From DATATB01 sp036268995 (lineage in GTDB: Bacteria; Planctomycetota; Planctomycetia; Pirellulales; PNKZ01), in assembly GCA_036268995.1 (NCBI GenBank), contig DATATB010000148.1, forward strand, positions 42,998 through 106,997: 64,000 nt of DNA, given 5' to 3'. The notes under the pieces are model-generated. The model did no database searches and was not told the DNA's origin. It saw only the letters and a program-made list of their open reading frames with translations. The position numbers and the translations under genes were made by a program. This document shows, piece after piece, positions 24,745 through 32,963 of this stretch (the stretch's first letter is position 1; each line of letters begins with the position of its first letter).

Positions 24745-25508
24745 GCGTGGGAGATCGCAAAAGGTGCTAGAAGTCCGAAGGCCAGGACTTGCAAGCGTCA
24801 TCTTATCGGCCGGGAATGCCAGCGCCAAACTGGAATATGCAGGTTTATCTGCGGCACCTAATCGATGGCTTGCGAGCCGACAATCGCTGTCGTTTCGCCA
24901 ACCGGCATACGTTACCTGCAAGAATATCAAGACGACCTTTAGGAAGCCCTTTCACGATTTTCGGGCATATTCGCTGGCCCATGGCAATCAAAAGCGACCC
25001 CAAGAGCGCCGAAACATCGCCGCCGTACTTCGCTTGCCTGGCATCCCTCGCCCCGGAGAAACGAGCATTGAAGAAACGAAACACCGCGCCTAAGAATTCC
25101 AGCCTTTCCGAGCCGGCCGAATTCCCTCGTGACAATTGCGACCCGTTCACGCAAGCGCTCGGCAAGCTTCTCGACCTCCTCGCCCGCCTTATCGCCGAGG
25201 AGTACCTTCGCCGCACTTGCTGCAACACAGTTACTGTAACACTTTCCAATAGGGCACTCGAAGCCGAGAGTTCTCTATCGTCCCCCCGTTTATCCCAAGG
25301 AGAGCAGGATTTGACCGTTGGATGGCCGACTATCCCGACCCAGCAAGATCCACGTCAAAAGCCCCCCTGTCCCAAGCCTTGAGTACCTCGGCCGTCGACT
25401 CATCCGAGATCGCGTCTTCCATGACCGGATGCCTCTATCCGGTTCGGATGCGGTTGGCACCGTGCCGTTACCCGTATTAATTCCTCACCTCCCGGGAACA
25501 TCACCATC
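24745..25508. other. Divergent intergenic region upstream of the drm operon
   Basis: About 760 bases between the drmE-like start and the gene at 25509. It must hold the operon promoter on the minus strand. ACAGTTACTGTAAC (25227-25240) contains two overlapping 11-base palindromes and may be an operator. One possible small gene is listed at 24981. Nothing else is convincing. Confidence 0.5.
24981..25382 (+). CDS. Possible small hypothetical protein
   Basis: 133 codons from the ATG at 24981 (MAIKSDPKSAETSPPY). The centre (FTQALGKLLDLLARLIAEEYLRR) is a credible amphipathic helix of the sort seen in small island proteins. The residues after it look random, so a short gene ending early through a frameshift is possible. 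No ribosome binding site is clear. It overlaps weaker minus-strand frames. Confidence 0.3.
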   Translation: MAIKSDPKSAETSPPYFACLASLAPEKRALKKRNTAPKNSSLSEPAEFPRDNCDPFTQALGKLLDLLARLIAEEYLRRTCCNTVTVTLSNRALEAESSLSSPRLSQGEQDLTVGWPTIPTQQDPRQKPPCPKP

Positions 25509-25946
25509 ATGCCTGAGAATTTTCGATCCGCCATTCAACAACTCCGCACGATCAACGTGCAAATACGGCAACGACTCGAACTCGCCGAGGCTTCCATTCC
25601 GCCCTTGAACGAACTAATTTCGCAGCTCGGCACCATTGCTCTCGCGGAAGGACCACCAATCCTTGGTCAAGTCGTCTACCAGCAGGCGTACCTCCAGTGC
25701 CAGGAGTTTTGCGACTCGGCACTCCTCTACCAGGCCGCGTTGCTTGTTCCAGAGGGCATCGGCGCAGCAATTTGGGACCTGCACGAATATCTGGCTAACG
25801 AACAGGCGCCGTGCCAGGCGGAGAAGGATGCCCGCATTAAGTTTCTGCCGTTCGGGAATTGCGGCAGCACCGTCAAGGCTCTGCTGCTCGGCGAGGTGCA
25901 GCCCATGCTTCGTCGATTGTTCGAACGATTCCCACCGATCAACTGA
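25509..25946 (+). CDS. Hypothetical protein, paralogue of the next gene
   Basis: 145 residues, no known family. A helical N-terminus (FRSAIQQLRTINVQIRQRLELAE) is followed by a conserved-looking core: QQAYLQCQEFCDSALLYQAA, LLVPEGIGAAIWDLHEYLA, then KFLPFGNCGSTVKALLLGE and PMLRRLFERF. The same core, in the same order, is found in the larger protein at 26091 (PEGVGVLRWDDVEDY, RFVPFAQATDDEKALVSGD, PLVDMLSRVF), so the two arose by duplication. It is the shorter copy and lacks the DNA-binding tail. Same strand as the paralogue, excisionase and integrase. Confidence 0.65.
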   Translation: MPENFRSAIQQLRTINVQIRQRLELAEASIPPLNELISQLGTIALAEGPPILGQVVYQQAYLQCQEFCDSALLYQAALLVPEGIGAAIWDLHEYLANEQAPCQAEKDARIKFLPFGNCGSTVKALLLGEVQPMLRRLFERFPPIN

Positions 25947-26090
25947 CGCCGGCCCCGTCGCCGGCACGGCCGCGGCGGTGCCTCAACGGAGCCCGCCGCG
26001 GGCCTTCTATTTCCGTGCTGCAATTGCCCAGAAAATCGTATAATGCCCTTCGACGTTTGCGTCGAGCGACGATTCCTCCGAGGCACAGCT

Positions 26091-26960
26091 ATGGCCCGCG
26101 AAAGGCAATTACCGTCTGCCCTGCCAACAAGTGGGGCGGTCCAGACCTCGAAAGAACTGAGTCCGCTGACCGCGGTTACTTCGGACCAAGTTGCAGCCGA
26201 CGGCAGGACCGAAACGCCGACGGCTGTTTTAAGCGTAAGCGGAAATGCGAACGCCCGAATCGAACAACTGACCCAGCGGCTGAGCGAGCTGGCAGAAAAC
26301 TTCTCCGAGACCAGTCGCACGGCTGCGCCAATCGTTGAGAACTTGAATCGGCGCATCGCGGAGTTTGCGGCCGTAAGCCAACAAGGCCCGAGCTACATCC
26401 TAGGATCATGTCTCCAGCAAAAAACCTACGCGTCGGGGTACGGCGGACAAACGGTACAAGCGGTCGCCATGATTCCCGAGGGAGTCGGCGTCCTGCGATG
26501 GGATGATGTCGAGGACTACCGCCAGTTGGCAATGGATGAGCCACCGTACGACGACGTGCGGCGCAGATTCGTACCGTTTGCGCAAGCAACCGACGATGAG
26601 AAGGCACTTGTGTCTGGCGACCTAGAACCATTGGTTGACATGCTGTCCCGAGTGTTCGGTTTGGCTCTCGACGGCGACTCTAATCAGCCTCCTGCGAAAA
26701 TGCCTCGCGCACGCGCGGACAGCGCGGACACCCAATCCACCGCACGTAGCGCGAAGGCACGTATTCCGGCTAACGAACTCGTGAAGCAGTTGGCGAGGCG
26801 GATTAACGCCAACCGGGATCCGTCCTTAACCCAAGTCGCAATCGCACTTGACGTTACAAAAGGCAATAGAAAAAAAGCCGATACCTTGCTCCGCGGGTTG
26901 CGCCGACATCCCGATCTCCTGAAATCCAAGCAGAGCAGTCTGTCCGCGCGGACAGACTGA
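26091..26960 (+). CDS. Hypothetical protein with C-terminal HTH-like domain, paralogue of 25509
   Basis: 289 residues from the ATG at 26091, with GAGG seven bases upstream; the frame also extends to 26043 without signal. A disordered N-terminus is followed by helices (ARIEQLTQRLSELAENFSE), the core shared with the gene at 25509, a Ser/Ala/Pro linker, then a C-terminal module (ANELVKQLARRINANRDPSL, TQVAIALDVTKGNRKKADTL) that reads as a helix-turn-helix. It may be a regulator controlled by the shared core domain. A perfect 24-base palindrome covers its stop codon, and GCGGACA motifs cluster in and after it. Confidence 0.65.
   Translation: MARERQLPSALPTSGAVQTSKELSPLTAVTSDQVAADGRTETPTAVLSVSGNANARIEQLTQRLSELAENFSETSRTAAPIVENLNRRIAEFAAVSQQGPSYILGSCLQQKTYASGYGGQTVQAVAMIPEGVGVLRWDDVEDYRQLAMDEPPYDDVRRRFVPFAQATDDEKALVSGDLEPLVDMLSRVFGLALDGDSNQPPAKMPRARADSADTQSTARSAKARIPANELVKQLARRINANRDPSLTQVAIALDVTKGNRKKADTLLRGLRRHPDLLKSKQSSLSARTD
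26936..26959. repeat. 24-base perfect palindrome at the end of the HTH gene
   Basis: CAGTCTGTCC-GCGC-GGACAGACTG is fully self-complementary and overlaps the stop codon at 26958. It has no T-tract, so it is either a protein-binding palindrome or an RNA hairpin that stabilises the transcript end. Confidence 0.6.
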
Positions 26961-27403
26961 CCTCCGGATCGTCCGCTTTCGGCGGCCAAAAGGCGTCCCT
27001 GCGTCCGGCAACCCAGGTAGACACGCCTGCGGACACGCCTGCGGACACACCTGCGGACACGGAAGATTTTTTTCTTCACTCGTCGTCCGTCGGTGCCGCC
27101 TGATTGTCAATGCGTGGGAATTGTGCCCAGCTGTCGGCGGCCGTTGGGCTTAGGCTTTTCGGTAGCTGGGGTACGGCTGCCGCATTTCCACGGCGCAATA
27201 AACTTGTGCAACCGTGTCCGCGCCGACGCGGCCAATTTTCTCCGCTGGCCGCTTTTGGTATCTGTCGTCGTCGCAAACCAGTGACTGACGACTATGGCCA
27301 AATCTCTCACCAATCCGCGTGTCTCAGGGTGCCTCCTGGCGCCGCCGTGGATATCGTTGCCGTCCGGTTCGGCTGTTAGCGGCCGCCGGTGGGGAGCGGC
27401 ACC
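26961..27403. other. Intergenic region upstream of the excisionase
   Basis: Contains 3.5 tandem copies of a 12-mer (AGACACGCCTGC, GGACACGCCTGC, GGACACACCTGC, GGACAC) at 27019-27060. GGGGAG at 27391-27396 is the ribosome binding site of the excisionase. The frame open across it (from 27319) is out of register with both real genes until the integrase start. Likely control region for xis-int. Confidence 0.5.
27019..27060. repeat. Tandem 12-bp repeat, 3.5 copies (iteron-like)
   Basis: Direct repeats carrying GCGGACAC spaced 12 bases apart. The same GCGGACA heptamer occurs at 26715-26721 and 26724-26730 inside the upstream gene, and within the palindrome at 26936-26959. It could be a binding array for the HTH protein or the excisionase. 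Confidence 0.55.
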
Positions 27404-27646
27404 ATGAGCCGCAAATCCCCCCGGCTGCAAAAGTCGGAGATCGCCAGGGGCGTGGAGCAAGGTCGTATTCAGTTCGTGGCACCGACTGCGGATCTCGCCA
27501 AATTCCTGGGCGTGCCGCGGAAGACCATCTATCGCTGGATCGCCGATGGACGCCTCAAAGGCTGCTACCGCACCCGCGGCAAGCGGCATTTTTTCCTTAC
27601 CGATCGTGTGCTCGATGTGCTGTTCAACGGACCCGAATGGAAATGA
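27404..27646 (+). CDS. Excisionase-type HTH protein
   Basis: 80 residues with a MerR-like/HTH_17 winged helix: ADLAKFLGVPRKTIYRWIAD then GRLKGCYRTRGKRHFFLTDR. Proteins of this kind bind att-site arms and steer tyrosine integrases toward excision. GGGGAG lies seven bases before the ATG at 27404. Its stop overlaps the integrase ATG by four bases (ATGA, 27643-27646), so the two are coupled. Confidence 0.8.
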   Translation: MSRKSPRLQKSEIARGVEQGRIQFVAPTADLAKFLGVPRKTIYRWIADGRLKGCYRTRGKRHFFLTDRVLDVLFNGPEWK

Positions 27647-28812
27647 CTCAGGAAAATGAAACAAATTTTGTCGGCCAGTATGTGCGACTTCGACGACGCG
27701 GAAAGCGCCGGATATGGACGGCCGAATTTCACGTCGGACGGCAGCATTGTCGGAGAAGCATGCATACGAGCAACCTCCGCATCGCACGCAAGCGGGCTGC
27801 GGAGCTCGACCGCAAGCTGGCCGAGGGATTACCGGTGTTGAAGCTGCCAAACGAGGAGCCCAAGCCAGTCATGATCAGCATCAGCAACGCGATCGATGAC
27901 TTCGTCGACTATTGCAAGACCGAGGGCTGTCGACGAAGAACTTGCACGAAATACCGTGGGATCCTCACGCGGTTCGCGGAATTTGCGGCACGGCTCGGTG
28001 TCCAGCAACTCGACCAAGTCACGGTTTCGCTGGTCGATCGCTACCGTAAGCACCGAAAATTGACGCTCTCGCCGAAGAGCATGCACCACGAGGGCCAGGC
28101 CGTAAAGGCGTGGCTCGAATGGGCCAGAACTCGGGGCCACATCGCCGCGAACCCGCTGGCCGAAGTTCACTACACGCCTCCAATACAGGAGCCGAGAGGC
28201 GGGCCAACGCTCGAACAAGTCAATGCCATCCTGGCCGCGGCGTCGGAGCGACATCGACCAATCCTGACGCTACTGGCCTTCACCGGCGCGCGCTCGGGCG
28301 AAGTTCAGCGTGCCCGTGTTGAAGACATTGACTTCACGGACAACTGGTTCCGGATCGTTTCACGCCCCGGCGCCGAAACAAAGAGCGGCAAAAGCCGGAA
28401 GGTGCCGCTGCATCCCCGTCTCCGGGCAGTGCTGGAGGCTTTACCACGCCGGCGCGATGGATATTTTTTCGTGGCGGAGGCCAGCAAAAAATATCCCCTC
28501 GGCGACCACTGGATAAGCACGAACCACCTCAACGAAGCGTTCTTGGGCGTGCTCAAGTCGCTCGGGATTCCGGCCGGCCGCGATGGTGGCTTCACCATCC
28601 ACAGTCTAAGGCATTTCTTCCGGACGCATTGTACGAATTCTCGTGTACAAGAACGCGTGATCGACATCTGGCTCGGTCATGCCCACGACAAGTCGATGGG
28701 GGCCGTGTACTACAAGCTCTACGACGAACAATCGCAGCAGTTCATGGCCGCCGTCCCGTTCGACGAAGACAAGTTGCTGACCGACACCGATACGAAAGGA
28801 GAACGTAGATGA
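27643..28812 (+). CDS. Tyrosine-type integrase of the island
   Basis: 389 residues from the ATG at 27643 (MTQENETNFVGQYVRLRR), coupled to the excisionase. Core-binding domain about 80-170 (ISNAIDDFVDYCKTEG). Catalytic domain residues are visible: Arg in TGARSGEVQ, Lys in KSGKSRKVPLH, the HxxR box HSLRHFFRT, His in IWLGHAHDKS, and the nucleophile Tyr in GAVYYKLYD. It breaks and rejoins DNA at the tRNA-Ser att site. It lies 490 bp from the intact tRNA and points toward it, as expected for the enzyme that inserted this element. Confidence 0.9.
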   Translation: MTQENETNFVGQYVRLRRRGKRRIWTAEFHVGRQHCRRSMHTSNLRIARKRAAELDRKLAEGLPVLKLPNEEPKPVMISISNAIDDFVDYCKTEGCRRRTCTKYRGILTRFAEFAARLGVQQLDQVTVSLVDRYRKHRKLTLSPKSMHHEGQAVKAWLEWARTRGHIAANPLAEVHYTPPIQEPRGGPTLEQVNAILAAASERHRPILTLLAFTGARSGEVQRARVEDIDFTDNWFRIVSRPGAETKSGKSRKVPLHPRLRAVLEALPRRRDGYFFVAEASKKYPLGDHWISTNHLNEAFLGVLKSLGIPAGRDGGFTIHSLRHFFRTHCTNSRVQERVIDIWLGHAHDKSMGAVYYKLYDEQSQQFMAAVPFDEDKLLTDTDTKGERR

Positions 28813-29069
28813 AGATGAGAATTGAAGTCGGGTTGTTCTTTGGCTTTTGCGGAGAACCGCTTCGCTGGAGGCGTGGAAGACTTTCCAGCCCCGGGGCTGA
28901 CCAACCACGAGCTCGTAAAGGGCGAACCGCGGCATTCGTGCGGCAATCGACGCCCGATTCTCCTGGGAGCCTCGCGCGGCAGCGGGCCCTAATCACGCGC
29001 ACCGCCGATCACTTCGGAATTGACCTCGAACAACAACCCAGTGCCGACCAGCTCGGCGAAGGAGACTGA
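28809..29069 (+). CDS. Small ORF coupled to the integrase
   Basis: 86 codons, starting with an ATG that overlaps the integrase stop (ATGA). It is basic, with no recognised family; the segment LFFGFCGEPLRWRRG is its only distinctive part. The overlap favours translation, but composition does not clearly mark it as a conserved gene. Confidence 0.4.
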   Translation: MKMRIEVGLFFGFCGEPLRWRRGRLSSPGADQPRARKGRTAAFVRQSTPDSPGSLARQRALITRTADHFGIDLEQQPSADQLGEGD

Positions 29070-29070
29070 C

Positions 29071-29505
29071 ATGTCCGTGATCTTGATCGGTATGCTTTTC
29101 AGCATTGCGGTGACCGCGCCACGCGCGAGTGCGACCGTGGCTGTTCCGCAGGAAGCCGGAGCTGCGACCGGGCCGGAAACGGCCATCGTGTCGGGCAGGA
29201 CGAGCCGAGGGACAAATCGGGGACAAACGGGGAGCCAGAAAAAAGGGCTCGCTCGCAAGGCATTACCGATTAGCACCTTACGAGCGACGGCTCAAACAAA
29301 GCGGAGGGCATGGGATTCGAACCCACAACCCCTTGCGGGGCATCTGATTTCGAGTCAGACCGCTGGCCAGTTCGCTTACCCTCCGAAATACTCTAAAAAG
29401 TTTACTGGTGCTTGGGGGAACTGGCAAGGTCGTCCATCCGCCCCTCAGTCACGCTGGCGAGGGGCAGGTCGCGGGTTGCCGGGTGATGGGCTGCCGCGGG
29501 GGTGA
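29071..29505 (+). CDS. Small exported-protein-like ORF running antisense through tRNA-Ser
   Basis: 144 codons from the ATG at 29071, with GGAG seven bases upstream. The start MSVILIGMLFSIAVTAPRAS looks like a signal peptide. After residue 76 the frame enters the complement of the tRNA-Ser gene (RRAWDSNPQP), so the last part comes from host sequence. In an excised circle the frame would read into the left att and end shortly after (stop at about 2721-2723). The present C-terminus is therefore probably an accident of integration. Confidence 0.35.
   Translation: MSVILIGMLFSIAVTAPRASATVAVPQEAGAATGPETAIVSGRTSRGTNRGQTGSQKKGLARKALPISTLRATAQTKRRAWDSNPQPLAGHLISSQTAGQFAYPPKYSKKFTGAWGNWQGRPSAPQSRWRGAGRGLPGDGLPRG
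29208..29227. repeat. Paired GGGACAA motifs at the tRNA-proximal end of the element
   Basis: AGGGACAAAT (29208-29217) and GGGGACAAA (29219-29227) mirror the pair at 7466-7485 near the middle att. They are likely arm-type sites for the integrase or excisionase. Confidence 0.45.
29300..29326. repeat. Right attachment site within tRNA-Ser
   Basis: 27 bases identical to 2682-2708. Integration rebuilt the tRNA 3' end here, so the gene stays functional while the element extends leftward from it. Confidence 0.85.
29302..29384 (-). tRNA. tRNA-Ser (anticodon CGA)
   Basis: Read on the minus strand from 29384: GGAGGGT acceptor strand pairs with GCCCTCC at the 3' end (one G-T wobble), discriminator G. 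The anticodon stem TCTGA/TCAGA encloses loop CTCGAAA, giving CGA. A class II long variable arm is present (CCCC, GCAA, GGGG). The T-arm is GTGGG/CCCAT around TTCGAAT. No CCA is encoded. This is the intact copy at the island junction; partial copies lie at 2682 and 7315. Confidence 0.93.
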
Positions 29506-29569
29506 AAACCGCGCTTTCTGCGGGCAATTTGCACGTTTGCCGCGGAGCGTCGGCGGCCGGGTCGCTGGT

Positions 29570-29962
29570 TCAGCCGCTGCCGAGGACGGCGCGCAAGCGA
29601 TGACAGAGGATCAGGATCGAGACCAGTGCGGCGCCGAGGGTGACTACCATGACGGCGGCCTGGCTGATGTCGATGACTTCGCGGGCGGCACGGTGTTGCC
29701 GGCCGGGCAGCAAGCCGCACAGCCGCAAGGTCGCGGCATGAAACATCTCGGCGGCAATCACGGCCGTGATCGAGAGCAGCAGAACCGCCCAGTCAAGCAG
29801 TCGGGCATCGAGCGCCGCGGCGGCGACGCAGACGGCGGCCGCCGAAAAGAAATGCACGAAGAACCGGCTTTCGCCGCGCACGCTGCGCTTCGTGCCGCGA
29901 TAGGCCTGGACGAATCGGCCGCGGCTTGCGCGATCGATCCGGAGTCTCTCACCCGTCTTCAT
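29570..29962 (-). CDS. dgkA: Prokaryotic diacylglycerol kinase family (DgkA-like) membrane protein
   Basis: About 130 residues from the ATG at 29962 (MKTGERLRID). Three membrane segments: FFVHFFSAAAVCVAAAA, WAVLLLSITAVIAAEMF, and AAVMVVTLGAALVSILIL. The conserved Glu at the end of the second helix (AAEMFHAATLRL) and the AREVIDISQAAV stretch match the DgkA pattern of the AxD loop and third helix. DgkA-type enzymes phosphorylate diacylglycerol or undecaprenol with ATP. The start is five bases past the lptD stop on the same strand, so the two are probably one operon in cell-envelope assembly. Sequence divergence is marked, so the lipid substrate is uncertain. Confidence 0.7.
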   Translation of the reverse strand: MKTGERLRIDRASRGRFVQAYRGTKRSVRGESRFFVHFFSAAAVCVAAAALDARLLDWAVLLLSITAVIAAEMFHAATLRLCGLLPGRQHRAAREVIDISQAAVMVVTLGAALVSILILCHRLRAVLGSG

Positions 29963-29966
29963 GGAA

Positions 29967-32963
29967 TTACTCCAGGCCATTCACACCGGCCAGCGGAATC
30001 ATCGCCCCGCCCACGTTGCCCGTGCGGGTGCGGCCGACGAAGCGCGGTTCGAGCATGAAATTGAAGCCGACGTTGTTGAGATACTTGTTGTAGACGAAGT
30101 TGAAGCTGCTGAGGAACGACTCGCCGACGCGCGTCAGCGTCAGCTGGTTGCCGACGAGCCCCAGGCCGCTGAGGTTGATGCTGGCGCCGACGGACGACAC
30201 CCATTTCGGGCTCAAGCGGTACGAGTAATAGGTGTTGAACGTGTAGCTGGGAAACGGCGAGAAGTTGAGCACCGTGTTGTTGAGACCCTGCAACGCGTAG
30301 AAACCGGCATAGATGCTGCCGCGCGGCGGGCGCGAAAGCTGGGCGCCGATGGTGGTGATCTTTTCGGCGTCGGCATAGAAGTCGTACATGCCGGTCGAGA
30401 GCACCGATAGCCGGTCGCCGACGTGCCAGCGGAAATCGTAGTTCACCAGGCCGACGGGCGCGCCGAAGTTGTCGCGGTTGGCGTTGGGAAACACGGTGGC
30501 GTTGGTGTCCAGCACGATCCAGTCGATGATCCGGCGGTTGTTCGTCGGCCCGCGCTTGGTTTGCCAGCGCTGCCGCGCTCCGAAGCGGAAGGCGGCGAGG
30601 CGGTCGGCGATTTCCAGCGACGGGTCGGTGACGTAGTTCTGCAGACCCGAGCGCAGGGCGTAGAGCCGCTCGTCGAATTGCAGCGGGGTCGTGCCGCCGA
30701 AGGTGTTGGTGGCAAAGCGGCGACGGAAATCCTCCTGCGCGTTGTCGTCGAGCTGATCGTACAACGGCAAGTTGGTGAGCCGCTGGTTGGCATCGGCGGC
30801 CGACAAATCGGCATCGAGCACGACCTTGTGAGCGATGCCGTGGACGTTGAACAGCTCGCTATCGATGTTGGGATTCGCCGTCCAGAAGGGAACGCTCATG
30901 CGCATGCCGATCTGACCCCACAGGCGGTTGTAATCCTGGTACTGGAGGTCCTCGCCCCAGTGGCCGAACTCGCCCATAACATAAGGAGTGACTTTCAATG
31001 CCCCGAGCTGCACGGGGGCGTCGAATTCGTGCACGCTGATGGCGCGTTCGCCCTTGGCGTTCACTTCCCAGGCCAGTGGGATTTCCTTCTGCACGTCGAC
31101 CGCGTTGACCGTCGGCGCGCTGAACCGCTGGAGCTGCGAATACGAGAGCGTGCTGTGCTCGTACCACGTGATCTGGTCCCCCAGCAGCGATTGGCCGAGC
31201 CAGTAGTGGTCTAGCCGCGGATAGTCCTGGGTTTCGGTGAAGAACGGATTCAATCGCACGTCGGCGCGAATCGAGTACGACATGTTGTCGACCAGCCGCT
31301 TCAACTCCACGTCGGTGGTTTCGTCCTTGGCTTGGATCCATTCCGACTGGAAATACTGTTCGAGGAAGTGGCGATCGCTGATCTTGCCGAACTCGGCCGT
31401 GACGCGCCAGTTGTCGGCCAGCATCTGGCGGTGTCGCATCAGGGCGCGATACCGGTCGGCGGTTTCGGGAATGAGGCCTTGCCGGTCACCACCCAATTTG
31501 TCGGTGCCGCTGTCGTGAACGCCGAAGATGTCGAAGAAGCCCGAGGCGGTGCCGGGAATGCCGAAGATGCTCGAGCGAGCCCAGGTGTAGGTGCCTCCGG
31601 CGGCGGGACCACGCAGGCTGAAATAGTCGAAGCTCAAGGTAAAGTCGGTGCCCGCCGGCTTTTGCTTCACGCCCAGCAGTTGATAACCGTCCCAGGCCGT
31701 GCGGAACTGGTAGCCGAAGATGGTATCTTCCTGCACGCCGATCTTGCGGATGTAGTACGACGGTTGCGACAGATCGGTGGCCAGGACGGGCCAGTAGAAC
31801 ACCGGCACCGGCCCGAGAAACAGGAAGTTGTTACGGCTAACGGCCATCTGCTCGTGGGCGATCACCTGTTCGCCCGTGACCGGATTGATTTCCGGAGCGC
31901 CGGTCAGCGCGTTGACCACTGGACTCTGTTTGTCTTCGAAGTACACGTCTTTGGCCTGCATCCGGTAGCCGGGGTTTTCCATCCGGCTGCTGGTGATGAA
32001 CGTGTCGTGAGCAAAGAACTGATCGGGGCCCGTCTGCCGCACGATATCGGCCCGCAAACGCAGCAGGCCGCGGTAGCTGGGCACGGGGGTGAGGATGTTG
32101 GCCTGCAGCACGGTGCCGACCTGGTTGTTCACGTCGTAGTACATCCGCTCGGCATGGATCACGCGTTCGCCCTGGCGGAAAACAATGTTGCCTTCCATAT
32201 AGATTTCCAGCGGCGTCTGCTGGTCCTGCAAGGTTTGTCCGGCCAGATCGGGCTCGGCCTTGCTCTTGGTCCAGATCACCATGCGATCGGTGGCAATGTC
32301 GATCGAGCCGGTGTTCGGCAAGCCGTCGATGATCAGATCCACGCCCGAATTGATCACCGCGATCCATTCGTCGCCGGCCGCGTTGGGAAACCACTGGGCC
32401 TGCACCTGCACGGCGCTACGCGGAAATGCCCGCAGCCGGCGGGTGCCGTCGGGCACGCGATCTGCCTGCTGCACGCCGCCATCGAACTGGCCGAACTGCG
32501 TGCGGTGCAACGAACGATTGGCATACGGATCGCGCCGAGCCAGCGCGTGGGTATACACCAGCGGCTTGACCGGCGGCTCGGGTTGTGGATTGATGGCCTG
32601 CGCGTCCAGCGGCACGGCGGAGTAGAACTCGCCCAGCCACGTACTGTCGGTCAACTGGTACGGAAAGCCGGCGCGCTGGTAATCCACGTGTACGTCGCCT
32701 TCGAGATAGGCGGTAACCGTGTTCTGCAAGTTGCCGAAGCTGCCGCTGCGCTTGATCCACAGCACGGCTTCGTTGCTGCGGGCGTTCATCTCGCCCTGCT
32801 TGACGAAGCATTTGCCTTCGAGCAGCCAGACTTCGTAGGCACCCTGGTTCCAACGCCAAGTCTTCGTGGCGCCGAAGCTGACGGCGTCGTTTTCGTTGGG
32901 CTTTGGCAACTCGACTTCGGCTCGCGCGGGCGCGAAGAGCCCAGCGAGCAGCATCCACGCCAC
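29967..32963 (-). CDS. lptD: LPS-assembly outer-membrane protein LptD
   Basis: 998 residues. A signal peptide (MAWMLLAGLFAPARA, cleavage after ARA) precedes an OstA-like N-terminal beta-jellyroll part (CFVKQGEMNARSNEAVLWI; IYMEGNIVFRQGERVIHAERMYYDVNN) and a long beta-barrel with alternating polar and aromatic strands, ending near GVNGLE. LptD inserts lipopolysaccharide into the outer leaflet, so its presence suggests a diderm, LPS-bearing planctomycete. The start is a GTG at 32963, the only start in frame before an upstream stop. A perfect 13-bp hairpin (32967-32996) begins four bases upstream of it. A 586-codon frame on the opposite strand is a shadow. Confidence 0.88.
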   Translation of the reverse strand: MAWMLLAGLFAPARAEVELPKPNENDAVSFGATKTWRWNQGAYEVWLLEGKCFVKQGEMNARSNEAVLWIKRSGSFGNLQNTVTAYLEGDVHVDYQRAGFPYQLTDSTWLGEFYSAVPLDAQAINPQPEPPVKPLVYTHALARRDPYANRSLHRTQFGQFDGGVQQADRVPDGTRRLRAFPRSAVQVQAQWFPNAAGDEWIAVINSGVDLIIDGLPNTGSIDIATDRMVIWTKSKAEPDLAGQTLQDQQTPLEIYMEGNIVFRQGERVIHAERMYYDVNNQVGTVLQANILTPVPSYRGLLRLRADIVRQTGPDQFFAHDTFITSSRMENPGYRMQAKDVYFEDKQSPVVNALTGAPEINPVTGEQVIAHEQMAVSRNNFLFLGPVPVFYWPVLATDLSQPSYYIRKIGVQEDTIFGYQFRTAWDGYQLLGVKQKPAGTDFTLSFDYFSLRGPAAGGTYTWARSSIFGIPGTASGFFDIFGVHDSGTDKLGGDRQGLIPETADRYRALMRHRQMLADNWRVTAEFGKISDRHFLEQYFQSEWIQAKDETTDVELKRLVDNMSYSIRADVRLNPFFTETQDYPRLDHYWLGQSLLGDQITWYEHSTLSYSQLQRFSAPTVNAVDVQKEIPLAWEVNAKGERAISVHEFDAPVQLGALKVTPYVMGEFGHWGEDLQYQDYNRLWGQIGMRMSVPFWTANPNIDSELFNVHGIAHKVVLDADLSAADANQRLTNLPLYDQLDDNAQEDFRRRFATNTFGGTTPLQFDERLYALRSGLQNYVTDPSLEIADRLAAFRFGARQRWQTKRGPTNNRRIIDWIVLDTNATVFPNANRDNFGAPVGLVNYDFRWHVGDRLSVLSTGMYDFYADAEKITTIGAQLSRPPRGSIYAGFYALQGLNNTVLNFSPFPSYTFNTYYSYRLSPKWVSSVGASINLSGLGLVGNQLTLTRVGESFLSSFNFVYNKYLNNVGFNFMLEPRFVGRTRTGNVGGAMIPLAGVNGLE

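Noticed and set aside
27019..27060. CRISPR array
   Set aside because: Tandem 12-mers have no spacers and no cas genes are present in the window.
29020..29070. Longer start for the ORF at 29071
   Set aside because: The ATG at 29071 has a good ribosome binding site and begins a signal-peptide-like segment; the extension has neither.
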